NCBI RefSeq assembly: GCF_038630985.1
Contig: NZ_CP152049.1
Coordinates: 2,499,501-2,563,500 of the forward strand
From: Paenibacillus sp. FSL H8-0548
GTDB taxonomy: Bacteria > Bacillota > Bacilli > Paenibacillales > Paenibacillaceae
Reading direction: 5' to 3'
DNA length: 64,000 nucleotides
Shown piece by piece: positions 9,129-17,517 of this stretch (position 1 is its first letter; every line of letters starts with the position of its first letter). Position numbers and translations under genes: made by a program. Below the pieces are notes generated by a model. The model worked only from the letters and a program-made list of their open reading frames with translations, was not told the DNA's origin and searched no databases.

Positions 9129-11285
9129 ATGGTGAAACAACCTGCGGAACTTCTAAAGCTCATGACGCTTGAGGAGAAGATTGGTCAACTGCTGCAGCTG
9201 GCGGCGCCTTTCTTTCAAGGTGCGGATGGACAAATAACTGGGCCGATGGCGGAAATGGGCATAACGGAAGGTACGGTACGCAATACGGGTTCGGTGCTCG
9301 GCTTAACAGGGGCTGATGATGTCATTAACGTCCAGAAGCAGCATTTGGCGTCCAATCGCTTAGGAATACCACTGCTCGTTATGGCGGATATCGTCCATGG
9401 TTACAAGACGATCTTCCCCGTTCCGCTGGCGATCGGATGCTCGTGGGATTTGGAGCTGGCTGAACAGAGCGCGGAGATTGCTGCCAAGGAAGCGGCGGCA
9501 GCCGGGGTTCATGTCACTTTCGCTCCGATGGTCGATCTCGTGCGCGACCCAAGATGGGGCAGAGTGATGGAATCGACCGGTGAGGATCCTTATTTGAATA
9601 GCGAGTTTGCGAGAGCGTTCGTAAGAGGTTTCCAAGGGAAGGATCTTGCAAATGATGTCAGCCGCGTCGCAGCCTGCGTAAAGCACTTTGCTGCATATGG
9701 AGCTGCGGAGGGTGGACGCGACTATAATACGGTCGATCTATCCGAGCGCCAGCTTCGCGAGTTTTATTTGCCTTCCTATAAGGCTGCGTTGGATGAAGGC
9801 TGCGAGATGGTTATGACCGCATTCAATACGGTAGACGGCATACCGGCTACTGGCAACAAGTGGCTCATGCGTGATCTGCTTCGCGGAGAATGGGCGTTTG
9901 ACGGCGTCATGATCTCCGATTGGGGCGCGGTAAAAGAGCTGATCCCGCATGGTGTTGCGGCGGATGAGGCGGAAGCGGCGATGAAAGCGCTCAGGGCGGG
10001 CGTAGATATCGAGATGATGACGACCTGTTACATGGATCATCTACAGCATCTTGTGGAGTCGAATGAAATGGACGAAGCGCTGATCGATGAGGCTGTGCTG
10101 CGTATTCTAGAGCTGAAACAAAAGCTTGGATTGTTCGAACAGCCATATCGGGGTGCAAATGCGGAGCTTGAGCAGGAAATCGTAGGCTCTGCAGCTCATC
10201 TGAAGGTTTCGCGGGAGCTGGCGCTTAAATCCTGTGTTCTCTTGAAAAACGATGCTGTTCTTCCGCTTGGACGGGAACAGAAAATTGCATTAATCGGTCC
10301 GTTTGCAGCTAACGGCGATATTCTTGGTCCATGGTCTTGGCTAGGCTCCAAGGACGAGGCTATTCAGCTCGCAGCAGGTATCGGTAGCCAAATTGATGCG
10401 TCGCTGCTCTCTGTGACTGAGGGCTGCGGCATTGAAACGGCGACAGATGAGCAGTGGCAAGCGGCGCTTGCAGCGGCGAGCCATGCAGATGTCCTTGTGC
10501 TGGCGCTTGGCGAGCATTCCGATATGAGCGGGGAAGCGGGTAGCAGGTCCAATATCCAGCTGCCGCGGGTGCAGGTGGAGCTGGTTGCGAAGCTGAAGCA
10601 GCTCGGCAAGCCGATGGTCGCTGTCTTATTCAACGGGCGACCGCTTGATTTGCACGGCGTTATCGATCAAGCAGATGCGGTGCTGGAAGCTTGGTTCCCA
10701 GGAACAGAAGGAGGAGCAGCTATTGCTGCGCTGCTGTTCGGTGAATCGGAGCCAACCGGAAGGCTGACGATGTCATTTCCTTATTCCGTCGGCCAAGTGC
10801 CGGTCTATTATAACCGGTTCAATACTGGCCGACCGCAGGGTGCGCCGGATGCGCAGGTGAGATACGTATCGCAATATTTGGACATTCCGAATGAGCCGCT
10901 GCTGCCGTTTGGCTACGGGTTAGGGTATACAACCTTTAAATACAGCGAAGCGGTGATGGCTGGGGATACGATGAGTGCTTCGGAACCATTGCATGTAAAC
11001 ATAACCGTGACGAACACGGGGGCTCGCGCTGGCGAGGATACCGTGCAGCTGTACGTGCGGGACATGGCAGGCGATGTCGTTCGTCCGCTGCAGGAGCTGA
11101 AAGCATTCCGCAAGGTTATGCTGCAGCCGGGCGAGAGCCAAGAAGTCTCCTTTACGCTGGAGGAGAAACAGCTGCGCTATTATCATGCTGATCTTACCTT
11201 TGCCAGCGACCCTGGCGAATTTGAACTTTATATCGGTCCTAATAGCCGGGATGTAACCGCGCTTAAATTCAAACTAAGCAAGTAG
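9129..11285 (+). CDS. GH3 beta-glucosidase, probable sophorose/beta-1,2-glucoside hydrolase
   Basis: A 718-residue cytoplasmic GH3 enzyme of BglX-like architecture: TIM barrel (about 1-330), alpha/beta sandwich (about 350-560) and C-terminal fibronectin III-like domain (about 620-710, VNITVTNTGARAGEDTVQLY). The nucleophile is D264 in VMISDWGAV; KHFAAYGAAEGGRDYN (about 190-205) is the conserved substrate-binding loop. No signal peptide. The ribosome site GGGAGGA lies 9 bases before the ATG. The GH94 gene follows within 20 bases. In Listeria innocua the neighbouring GH3 enzyme removes glucose from short beta-1,2-glucans after the phosphorylase has acted; I infer the same job here. Family is certain, linkage preference is inferred. 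Confidence 0.92.
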   Translation: MVKQPAELLKLMTLEEKIGQLLQLAAPFFQGADGQITGPMAEMGITEGTVRNTGSVLGLTGADDVINVQKQHLASNRLGIPLLVMADIVHGYKTIFPVPLAIGCSWDLELAEQSAEIAAKEAAAAGVHVTFAPMVDLVRDPRWGRVMESTGEDPYLNSEFARAFVRGFQGKDLANDVSRVAACVKHFAAYGAAEGGRDYNTVDLSERQLREFYLPSYKAALDEGCEMVMTAFNTVDGIPATGNKWLMRDLLRGEWAFDGVMISDWGAVKELIPHGVAADEAEAAMKALRAGVDIEMMTTCYMDHLQHLVESNEMDEALIDEAVLRILELKQKLGLFEQPYRGANAELEQEIVGSAAHLKVSRELALKSCVLLKNDAVLPLGREQKIALIGPFAANGDILGPWSWLGSKDEAIQLAAGIGSQIDASLLSVTEGCGIETATDEQWQAALAAASHADVLVLALGEHSDMSGEAGSRSNIQLPRVQVELVAKLKQLGKPMVAVLFNGRPLDLHGVIDQADAVLEAWFPGTEGGAAIAALLFGESEPTGRLTMSFPYSVGQVPVYYNRFNTGRPQGAPDAQVRYVSQYLDIPNEPLLPFGYGLGYTTFKYSEAVMAGDTMSASEPLHVNITVTNTGARAGEDTVQLYVRDMAGDVVRPLQELKAFRKVMLQPGESQEVSFTLEEKQLRYYHADLTFASDPGEFELYIGPNSRDVTALKFKLSK

Positions 11286-11301
11286 AAAGGCAGTGGGAAG
11301 C

Positions 11302-14300
11302 ATGGAAGCTGTAATCGATACGCTGAAGGCGATGGATTTGGTACAGATAAAAGCAGGACACCTGTCGTTTGATTTTCTAAACAGCGGGGATCTTTCGAGA
11401 GCCGTTTATCAAGGAACGATGCTGAATCAAGTGGTGTCGAGTTCTGTTGACGGTTCGCTTAATAATATTTATTTGCGCATGCATAGCGCAGAAGGCATTG
11501 CTTACGAGCCGCTGCTGGGCATTCGTTCAACGAGCCGGATGTCGGCTGCAGGCGGACGCCTGCTATGGGAGGGGACCGCATTTGGCGCCATCTCCTACCG
11601 GATTATTTTCACCGCGACAAGACATGGCATTTGGTTCTGGGATGTAACGGTTGATTCGCAAGGAAGCGAAGCGAAGATCGATATCATTTATGGTCAGGAC
11701 ATCGGACTCGCCGATATCGGCGCGGTGCGGACTAACGAGGCTTATATGTCGCAGTATATCGATCATAAGGCGTTTAAAGACGAGGAACAAGGCTATGTGC
11801 TGTGCTTCCGTCAGAATCAGCCGATGCAAGGCGGCGCCTTCCCTTATATGCAGCATGGCTCGCTTACAGGGGCGGCTGGCTATTCGACGGACGGCTTCCA
11901 ATTTTTCGGCCTCAGCTATAAGGAAACGGATGTGCCTGAAGCGCTTGGCAAGCCTCAGCTGGCAAATGAAGTATACCAATACGAATTTGGATATGCAGCG
12001 CTGCAATCGGAACTTACCCAGCTTAAGGGGGAAGCGCGCTTCGTATTTTACGGATTGTTCAAGGTAAATCACCCTGCTGCTGTCGATTCGCGGGCGTTTG
12101 GCTCGGAAGTTCGGAGTGCTTGGGAAGAGACTGAACGCACCAAAGAGGCTGATCTTGCAGCTGCTTCTGAGCCTGAAGCTAAAGTTGAGTTCGCAGCAGC
12201 CATCGGTTCACCGTTACGTACGGCATCGATTACAACGGCGGAGATTGACGCCTATTTTCCTTTCCGCCACCAAGAGGAATGGCAGGACGGCAAGCTGCTT
12301 TCTTTCTTCACTGACAGCCATGAGCATGTTGTGCTGAAGGAGAAGGAGTTGCTTGTTGAGCGTCCGCATGGTCATATTCTAATGTCCGGCGGCAACGACA
12401 AGATGACTGAGAACGTAATGACAACTACTTCATATATGTACGGCATTTTCAATTCACAGCTGCTGGCTGGCAATACAAACTTCCATAAGATGCTTACAAA
12501 TGCCCGCAGCGCTCTGAATACGCTCAAGACATCAGGTCAGCGCATCTATGTGGAGCTTGAAGGGACGTACCGCCTACTCACGATGCCTTCGATGTTCGAG
12601 ATCGGGTTCAACTATGCCCGTTGGTATTACAAAATGGCAGACGATACGCTGATGATTACGAATTTCACGACAGTTGATACGCCTGAAGTGCGTCTCCACT
12701 TGCGGTCGGTGAACGGAAAAGCTTATCGCTTCCTCGTTACGAACCAAGTGTCGATGAACAACAATGAGTTTGAGCTTCCATTCCGTATGGAGCAAACGGA
12801 TAGCGTGCTTACGTTTAAAGCGGACCATGAATCGTTTAGCACCTCCGTTTTCCCTGATCTGCAATATCGGATGAGCGTTGATGGAGCGGATATGATGGCA
12901 GGCGATGAAGGCTTGCTTATCAGCGGTGTTAAGCCCGGGGCAGCATCGTTAGTAGTTCTTTTGCTTGGCGCGAGCGCAGAATGGACGATTACCATGCAAG
13001 GACTGTTGCATGGCGAGGATCTGCCGTTTACAGAACGGAAATCGGAGCTGGAAATCGAGCGCTACCGTGAATTTTTCCGGAATGTGATGAACGGCTTCCG
13101 CTTATCCGGGGAAGGGACTGTGGAAGCTGCGGCAGAGCTGGACAAAGTAAACGCATTGGCATGGTGGTACACGCACAATATGCTCGTCCATTATTCTGTT
13201 CCGCATGGATTGGAGCAATACGGCGGCGCAGCATGGGGAACGCGCGACGTCTGCCAAGGGCCGACGGAATATTTCATGGCGATGCGCAAATACGAGCAGG
13301 TCGCGGAGATTCTTAAAACGGTTTATTCGCATCAATACGAGGATGACGGCAATTGGCCCCAATGGTTCATGTTCGACCGGTACTTCCGCATTCAGCAGGA
13401 GGAGAGCCATGGCGATATTATTGTATGGCCGCTGAAGGTGCTGGGCGATTACCTCGCTGCGACGAAGGATTACAGCATTCTGCAGGAACGCGTTCCATAT
13501 ACGGTACGCCACAAGGGTGAATTTACGACGGAATCGGTAACGCTGCTTGAGCATGCGTTGAAGGAAATTGCTTATATGAAGGATCACTTCCTGCATGATA
13601 CGCATTTGTCTTCGTATGGCGACGGTGATTGGGATGATACACTTCAACCGGCAAATGCACAGTTGAAGCAATATATGATCAGCAGCTGGACCGTAGCGCT
13701 GACGTATCAGGTGATTGCACAGTTTGGACGAGTGCTGGAGTCCGTAGATGCGGTGCAGGCAGCTGAGCTTACGGAACTTGCATCCGCAATCAAAGAAGAT
13801 TTCAACCGATATATGCTTCAGCAGGAAGTTATTCCGGGCTTTATCTATATGGAGGAGCCGGGCGATGCGAAGCTGATGCTTCACCCTACGGATACGACTA
13901 CTGGCATTCACTATCGACTGCTCCCAATGACGCGCAGCATGATCAGCGAGCTGCTGACGGAGGAGCAAGCAGCGGAGCATTACCGCATTATTAAAGAGCA
14001 GCTGTATTGCCCGGATGGCGTGCGGCTCATGGATCGCCCTGCGCAGTATGCAGGCGGCGTAAGCACAAACTTCAAGCGGGCGGAGCAGGCAGCGAACTTC
14101 GGCCGTGAGGTTGGCTTGCAATACGTCCATGCTCATATTCGCTATGCAGAGGCAATGGCGAAGCTGGGCAAGACCGATGAAGTGTGGCAAAGCCTGCTAA
14201 TGATTAATCCAGTCGGACTGCGCGATGTCGTGCCAAATGCAGAGCTGCGCCAAAGCAACTCGTATTTCAGCAGCTCAGACGGCAAGTTCAATAACCGTTA

Positions 14301-14694
14301 TGAAGCACAGGAGCGTTTCGGCGAGCTTCGAGAAGGCACGGTGCCGGTTAAGGGCGGCTGGCGAATTTATTCAAGCGGCCCAGGCATTTATATGAACCAA
14401 TTGATTTCGAATGCACTCGGCATTCGCCAATCAGACGGCGAGATGGTCATCGATCCGATTCTGCCTGCCAAGCTTGACGGCATGCAATTCGAATTCATGT
14501 GGAACGGATTGCCGATTACCTTTGTCTATCGCATCAGCGATGCAAAGCAGATAACAAAAGTAACGATTAACGGCAAAGAAATGCCGTTAATGCCGTCTGC
14601 TAACCGCTATCGTACAGGCGGTATGCAATTGCCTGGCGAGCAATTTAAAGCGAACCTGAATGCGGCATCCAACCAGATAGAAATTTTTATGTAA
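11302..14694 (+). CDS. GH94-type phosphorylase, probable 1,2-beta-oligoglucan phosphorylase
   Basis: A cytoplasmic protein of about 1130 residues. An N-terminal beta-sandwich region is followed by an (alpha/alpha)6 barrel from about residue 620. The barrel contains SVPHGLEQYGGAAWGTRDVC and YGDGDWDDTLQPAN; the D-W-D-D (D776-D779) is the GH94 motif position carrying the general acid. The length matches 1,2-beta-oligoglucan phosphorylases (about 1100 residues) rather than cellobiose phosphorylases (about 800). The reaction would be beta-1,2-glucan(n) plus phosphate to alpha-glucose 1-phosphate plus a shortened chain. I choose ATG 11302 (AAAGG at 11287-11291) over an upstream GTG at 11293. Co-transcribed with GH3; a terminator follows. 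Confidence 0.85.
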   Translation: MEAVIDTLKAMDLVQIKAGHLSFDFLNSGDLSRAVYQGTMLNQVVSSSVDGSLNNIYLRMHSAEGIAYEPLLGIRSTSRMSAAGGRLLWEGTAFGAISYRIIFTATRHGIWFWDVTVDSQGSEAKIDIIYGQDIGLADIGAVRTNEAYMSQYIDHKAFKDEEQGYVLCFRQNQPMQGGAFPYMQHGSLTGAAGYSTDGFQFFGLSYKETDVPEALGKPQLANEVYQYEFGYAALQSELTQLKGEARFVFYGLFKVNHPAAVDSRAFGSEVRSAWEETERTKEADLAAASEPEAKVEFAAAIGSPLRTASITTAEIDAYFPFRHQEEWQDGKLLSFFTDSHEHVVLKEKELLVERPHGHILMSGGNDKMTENVMTTTSYMYGIFNSQLLAGNTNFHKMLTNARSALNTLKTSGQRIYVELEGTYRLLTMPSMFEIGFNYARWYYKMADDTLMITNFTTVDTPEVRLHLRSVNGKAYRFLVTNQVSMNNNEFELPFRMEQTDSVLTFKADHESFSTSVFPDLQYRMSVDGADMMAGDEGLLISGVKPGAASLVVLLLGASAEWTITMQGLLHGEDLPFTERKSELEIERYREFFRNVMNGFRLSGEGTVEAAAELDKVNALAWWYTHNMLVHYSVPHGLEQYGGAAWGTRDVCQGPTEYFMAMRKYEQVAEILKTVYSHQYEDDGNWPQWFMFDRYFRIQQEESHGDIIVWPLKVLGDYLAATKDYSILQERVPYTVRHKGEFTTESVTLLEHALKEIAYMKDHFLHDTHLSSYGDGDWDDTLQPANAQLKQYMISSWTVALTYQVIAQFGRVLESVDAVQAAELTELASAIKEDFNRYMLQQEVIPGFIYMEEPGDAKLMLHPTDTTTGIHYRLLPMTRSMISELLTEEQAAEHYRIIKEQLYCPDGVRLMDRPAQYAGGVSTNFKRAEQAANFGREVGLQYVHAHIRYAEAMAKLGKTDEVWQSLLMINPVGLRDVVPNAELRQSNSYFSSSDGKFNNRYEAQERFGELREGTVPVKGGWRIYSSGPGIYMNQLISNALGIRQSDGEMVIDPILPAKLDGMQFEFMWNGLPITFVYRISDAKQITKVTINGKEMPLMPSANRYRTGGMQLPGEQFKANLNAASNQIEIFM

Positions 14695-14700
14695 CAAGCA

Positions 14701-14728
14701 AACTGGCGGTATCCAAGTACCGCCAGTT
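14701..14728 (+). terminator. Perfect 11-bp stem-loop after the GH94 gene
   Basis: AACTGGCGGTA and TACCGCCAGTT pair without mismatch around a 6-base loop, 7 bases after the GH94 stop. The following T-run is short (TTCTTG), so termination may be partial. It separates the GH3-GH94 transcript from the LacI gene. Confidence 0.75.
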
Positions 14729-14732
14729 CTTG

Positions 14733-14741
14733 TGCTATAAT
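14733..14741 (+). promoter_or_regulatory. Extended -10 promoter of the LacI gene
   Basis: TGCTATAAT is a consensus extended -10 (TGn plus TATAAT), 32 bases before the GTG start of the LacI gene and just after the terminator hairpin. The -35 region is not consensus, which extended -10 promoters tolerate. It suggests the repressor has its own weak constitutive promoter. Confidence 0.6.
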
Positions 14742-14772
14742 GAACGGAAAATGATTGATGGGAGCGAGTGCT

Positions 14773-15756
14773 GTGGTTAGTATTAAGGATATCGCTAAAC
14801 AAGCGGGGGTCTCGATCTCGACGGTATCTTACGCGCTTAACGGCAGCCCTAAGGTGACAGATGAGACGACAGCAAGAATATGTGCTATCGCCAAGGAATT
14901 GAATTATGTCCCGAACGCTGCTGCAAGATCGCTCAAGACGAGGGAAACGAAAATTATCGGTGTCTTTCTTACGGACTTCAGCGGCGCGTTTTATGGCGAT
15001 CTCCTACAAGGAACGAAGGAGATTTTGACGCAAAAGGGCTATGACCTAATTGTGTGCAGCGGCAAGCAGTCCCATCGAATGCTGCCTGAGCGGATGATTG
15101 ACGGAGCCATTATATTGGACGAGACATTCGGCAACGAAGAGCTGCTGAGCTATGCAGAGCGCGGGCATAAGCTTGTTGTGCTGGATCGGGAGCTTTTGCA
15201 TCCGAATATTAATCAGGTGCTGCTCGACAACAAGGCGGGAGCTATGCTGGCGGCGGAATATCTGATCGAGCAAGGTAACGGAACGCTTTACGTCGTAACG
15301 GGACCTAGCGGCTCGTATGATTCGAAGCAGCGGCTGCAGGCAGTCAAGCAAGCGGTAGAACGGACAACTGGCGTTAAGCTGATCGTAATAGAAGGCGACT
15401 TCAATAAGTCGGCGGGGGAGCGGGCAGCTGCAAGAATAATGGCGGAAAACAGCGGAGATTTGGTCTCTGCGTCTGTGTTTTGCTTCAATGATGAGATGGC
15501 GATCGGCATGTTTAATTATTTGGCGGGGAAACATCCGAACATTCGGATCGGAGAACAAATTCATATCGTTGGGTTCGATAATATGGAGCTGGCTTCGTAT
15601 ACGCAGCCGCGCCTATCTACGATTGATTATTCGAAACGCAAATGGGGCGCGCTTGCAGCCGAGCAGCTGATCAAGCTGATAAGCGGCGATTCAGTGGAAA
15701 ATGAACGGATATATGTTACGCTAATCAAAGGTAATTCAGTCAACACGGCGAAATAA
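14773..15756 (+). CDS. LacI-family transcriptional regulator of the beta-1,2-glucooligosaccharide locus
   Basis: A 328-residue repressor: N-terminal LacI helix-turn-helix (SIKDIAKQAGVSISTVSYAL) with hinge helix (YVPNAAARSL), then a periplasmic-binding-like effector domain (about 60-325). The GGGAG site at 14759-14763 fits the GTG at 14773; a longer reading from TTG/ATG at 14755-14758 would place the ribosome site inside the gene. It has its own extended -10 promoter. The three GAAACGTTTC palindromes in the divergent transport/GH3 spacer are its likely operators; the inducer is probably a short beta-1,2-glucan or sophorose. A terminator hairpin follows the stop. Confidence 0.9.
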   Translation: MVSIKDIAKQAGVSISTVSYALNGSPKVTDETTARICAIAKELNYVPNAAARSLKTRETKIIGVFLTDFSGAFYGDLLQGTKEILTQKGYDLIVCSGKQSHRMLPERMIDGAIILDETFGNEELLSYAERGHKLVVLDRELLHPNINQVLLDNKAGAMLAAEYLIEQGNGTLYVVTGPSGSYDSKQRLQAVKQAVERTTGVKLIVIEGDFNKSAGERAAARIMAENSGDLVSASVFCFNDEMAIGMFNYLAGKHPNIRIGEQIHIVGFDNMELASYTQPRLSTIDYSKRKWGALAAEQLIKLISGDSVENERIYVTLIKGNSVNTAK

Positions 15757-15779
15757 AACAAAATGGCAGAAAATAAACG

Positions 15780-15810
15780 ATTCTCTATCCAATGGATAGG
15801 GGATTTTTTT
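15780..15810 (+). terminator. Rho-independent terminator after the LacI gene
   Basis: CTCTATCC pairs with GGATAGGG (one G-U pair) around an AAT loop and is followed by seven T. The repeat element at 15811 begins directly after the T-tract. Confidence 0.75.
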
Positions 15811-16125
15811 GTTGTTTAGGAAATTATGCATTCTCGGATGATGCTGATAACGATACTGCGGTAGCAGCCGGAGAGCAGCGGGGGAGCAGATAACGAAAGC
15901 TAACGGAAGCCAGAGATGCTAAAGCTCTATTTTTGGTTAGCGTCATATTTTAACGGAAGTGGGAGACGCTATTCCGCAGAAATGAAGCGAAATCGGGCAT
16001 GCAGGGTACAAATAGAGGCGCGTATTTCCGTTAGAATCTTGAAACGAAACATAAAGGCGATTTAGCGTCTGTGGTTTCCGTTAGAAGTGTGAGCTGATGC
16101 GTCTGCGATTTCCAATCACCCGCAG
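15811..16125 (+). repeat. Intergenic repeat A, copy 1
   Basis: A non-coding element of about 310 bases that recurs at 26491 and, shortened, at 52652. Inner inverted repeats at 15901-15923 (TAACGGAAGCCAGAGATGC start) and 16061-16083 (ends TTTCCGTTA) match at 20 of 23 positions, so the whole element can fold back. It also carries the recurring pieces TTTTAACGGAAGTGGGAGAC and TTCCGTTAGAA. It starts straight after a terminator T-tract, as do the other two copies. No protein-coding content and no transposase. Confidence 0.8.
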
Positions 16126-16546
16126 GATGCTATTGTTCATGATGCTTGAACTTTTTATAGTCGATTTGCGAGAGTTGTCCTGGGGAATAAGAAAAGTTCT
16201 AAACCAGCCGGTTTTGGGCAGTGTAATACCGAGCGGTGGGAGTGCGCGTATGGTTGGTTACCCTACCCTAAAGAATGGCATGAAAATGATCATAGGGACT
16301 TAGCTCAGCTGGGAGAGCGTTCCAATAGCATGAAGTTACTGCAAAAGCACAGGATAGCCTCAGCACGGGGAGTAGGAGACGTGAGGATTTGAGAAGCGGC
16401 ATGGAGCATGGGGAAAGTTGAGGGAAAAGATGATGCGTGTGCTCGTTTGTGTGAAGGATATGGAGCCTACACAAACATGCCTAGAACAAAGGCGGCAGCA
16501 TCACAAGCTTTGCCGTGACAGCGAATAATCAGACAGAGTAGTAGTA

Positions 16547-16587
16547 GTAGGCTATCCTGCACATTTACAGGGTAGCCTACTCTTTTT
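16547..16587 (+). terminator. Terminator-like hairpin inside unit 1
   Basis: GTAGGCTATCCTG pairs with CAGGGTAGCCTAC (one G-U pair) and is followed by TCTTTTT. A near-identical hairpin is at 27132-27172 in the right copy. It may end transcription that leaks from the LacI gene or from the unit itself. Confidence 0.65.
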
Positions 16588-16596
16588 AATGGTTTA

Positions 16597-16632
16597 GGGC
16601 AGCTATCCTGTACGTAAGCAGGATAGCTGCCC
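16597..16632. repeat. Second hairpin of unit 1
   Basis: GGGCAGCTATCCTG and CAGGATAGCTGCCC pair perfectly. The core GCAGGATAG occurs many times in both orientations across these units, so the unit is built from a small set of inverted words. Confidence 0.65.
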
Positions 16633-16692
16633 ACAATGGAGATCAGATGGCTGGAAATGAGCTGAAATGACGATCTATAGTGCGTGAGTGCA

Positions 16693-16928
16693 GGATAGGT
16701 TAGCTAGAGCGTCTTAATAGCATGAAGTTACTGCAAAAGTGCAGGATAGCCTCAGCACGGGGAGTAGGAGACGTGAGGATTGGATGAGCGGCATCGAGCG
16801 TGGGGAAAGTTGAGGGAAAAGACGATGTGTATGTTACGTGAGTGCAGGGTTGGTTTGCTCGTACGAGTATGAGTTGGTTGGTTACACACACCAAGAAAAA
16901 ATGAATAGCTGAATTTTAGAATTATCAC
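16693..16928 (+). repeat. tRNA-headed tandem unit 2 (left copy, shortened)
   Basis: Starts GGATAGGTTAGCTAGAGCGT, a degraded form of the tRNA-like head, then repeats the unit-1 sequence (AATAGCATGAAGTTACTGC onward), but lacks the two-hairpin middle part and so is only about 236 bases. It ends with AGAAAAAATGAATAGCTGAA, shared with the right copy, just before the tRNA-Ala fragment. Confidence 0.65.
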
Positions 16929-16983
16929 GGGGGCTTAGCTCAGCTGGGAGGAACGCTTGCATGGCATGCAAGAGGTCAGGGGG
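16929..16983 (+). pseudogene. tRNA-Ala(GGC) fragment, 5' part only
   Basis: The first about 53 positions of a tRNA-Ala gene are recognisable: GGGGGCTTAGCTCAGCTGGG, then an anticodon arm CTTGC-ATGGCAT-GCAAG with a perfect 5-bp stem and GGC anticodon between U33 and A37, then AGAGGTCAGGGG at the start of the T-arm. The T-loop and 3' acceptor strand are missing and the D-stem carries an extra G, so it cannot make a tRNA. The sequence passes straight into a truncated permease reading frame. Confidence 0.75.
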
Positions 16984-16988
16984 GGCAG

Positions 16989-17328
16989 TCAGCGCGAAAT
17001 CGATGAAAGCGCGATGATTGACGGCGCTGGCGGAGGGCGGTTGTTCATCAGCATTATATTTCCTCTGTTAAAGCCCGTCACTTCCACTATCGTTGTGCTT
17101 GAATCGATAAATGTATTCAATGACTTCGTCAATCCGCTTTACTTCTTCCCAGGCTCGAATAACGCGACGGTGCAGTTAACGCTGTATAACTTCATGAGCC
17201 GGTTCACGACATCGTGGAATTTGCTGTTCGCCGATATCGTTCTAATCTCGATCCCGATGCTCATTCTGTTCATCTTCTTTAATAGACGAATTGTAGCCGG
17301 CATGACGGCAGGCGCCATTAAAGGGTAA
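16989..17328 (+). pseudogene. Truncated MalG/LplC-type sugar ABC permease
   Basis: About 110 C-terminal residues of a permease remain. They begin in the EAA loop (REIDESAMIDGAGGGRLFIS) and run to the normal end (RRIVAGMTAGAIKG, TAA). The N-terminal two thirds and the other transporter genes that should precede it are absent, replaced by the tRNA-headed repeat. It lies directly upstream of the oxidoreductase/sulfatase genes in the same direction, so the module probably once had its own importer. The frame can be read from a TTG at 16957 inside the tRNA fragment, but such a protein would not be functional. Confidence 0.85.
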
Positions 17329-17517
17329 TTGAGCCATTCCTTTTGTGAAAGCTGTCTCGATCGGAAAGGTTTTTGTCCCGAACCGCCATGAATAAGGCGG
17401 AAAAAGACAGTATGATGGAAACATAAAGCGTTTACAACTAGGATGACTTGTTGATTTGGCTATTGCTCTTAACTAGCAACATCATTATCCCAAACCGAGG
17501 ATGAAAGGAAGTTGAAC

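Larger units (their letters stand above)
16295..16692 (+). repeat. tRNA-headed tandem unit 1 (left copy)
   Basis: The unit begins with GGGACTTAGCTCAGCTGGGA followed by GAGCG, the 5' acceptor strand and an intact D-arm of a tRNA-Ala-like gene, then changes at the anticodon arm to AATAGCATGAAGTTACTGC. The rest (about 370 bases) is specific to this family and holds two strong hairpins. No open reading frame of plausible composition is present. Confidence 0.7.
15811..16998 (+). repeat. Composite direct repeat, left copy
   Basis: Repeat A, a shared stretch with TTGAACTTTTTATAGTCGAT, and two tRNA-headed units ending in a tRNA-Ala fragment. The same order and orientation recur at 26491-27767. The two copies bracket the sulfatase/oxidoreductase module (17.0-26.4 kb). 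Sequence identity is high but interrupted by small insertions and deletions. Together with the pseudogene that follows, this accounts for the 15757-17517 stretch without an intact gene. Confidence 0.75.

Noticed and set aside
13102..14190. A 362-codon minus-strand open frame
   Set aside because: Antisense to the GH94 gene; residue composition (His, Arg, Leu and Cys rich) is that of a shadow frame and no ribosome site precedes it.
16929..16983. Functional tRNA-Ala gene
   Set aside because: The T-loop, 3' acceptor strand and CCA region are absent and the D-stem is interrupted, so only a fragment is called; the same holds for 27700-27752.
17341..17517. cre-like site near AAAGCGTTTAC
   Set aside because: Only half of the palindrome is present and there is no promoter-like pair around it.
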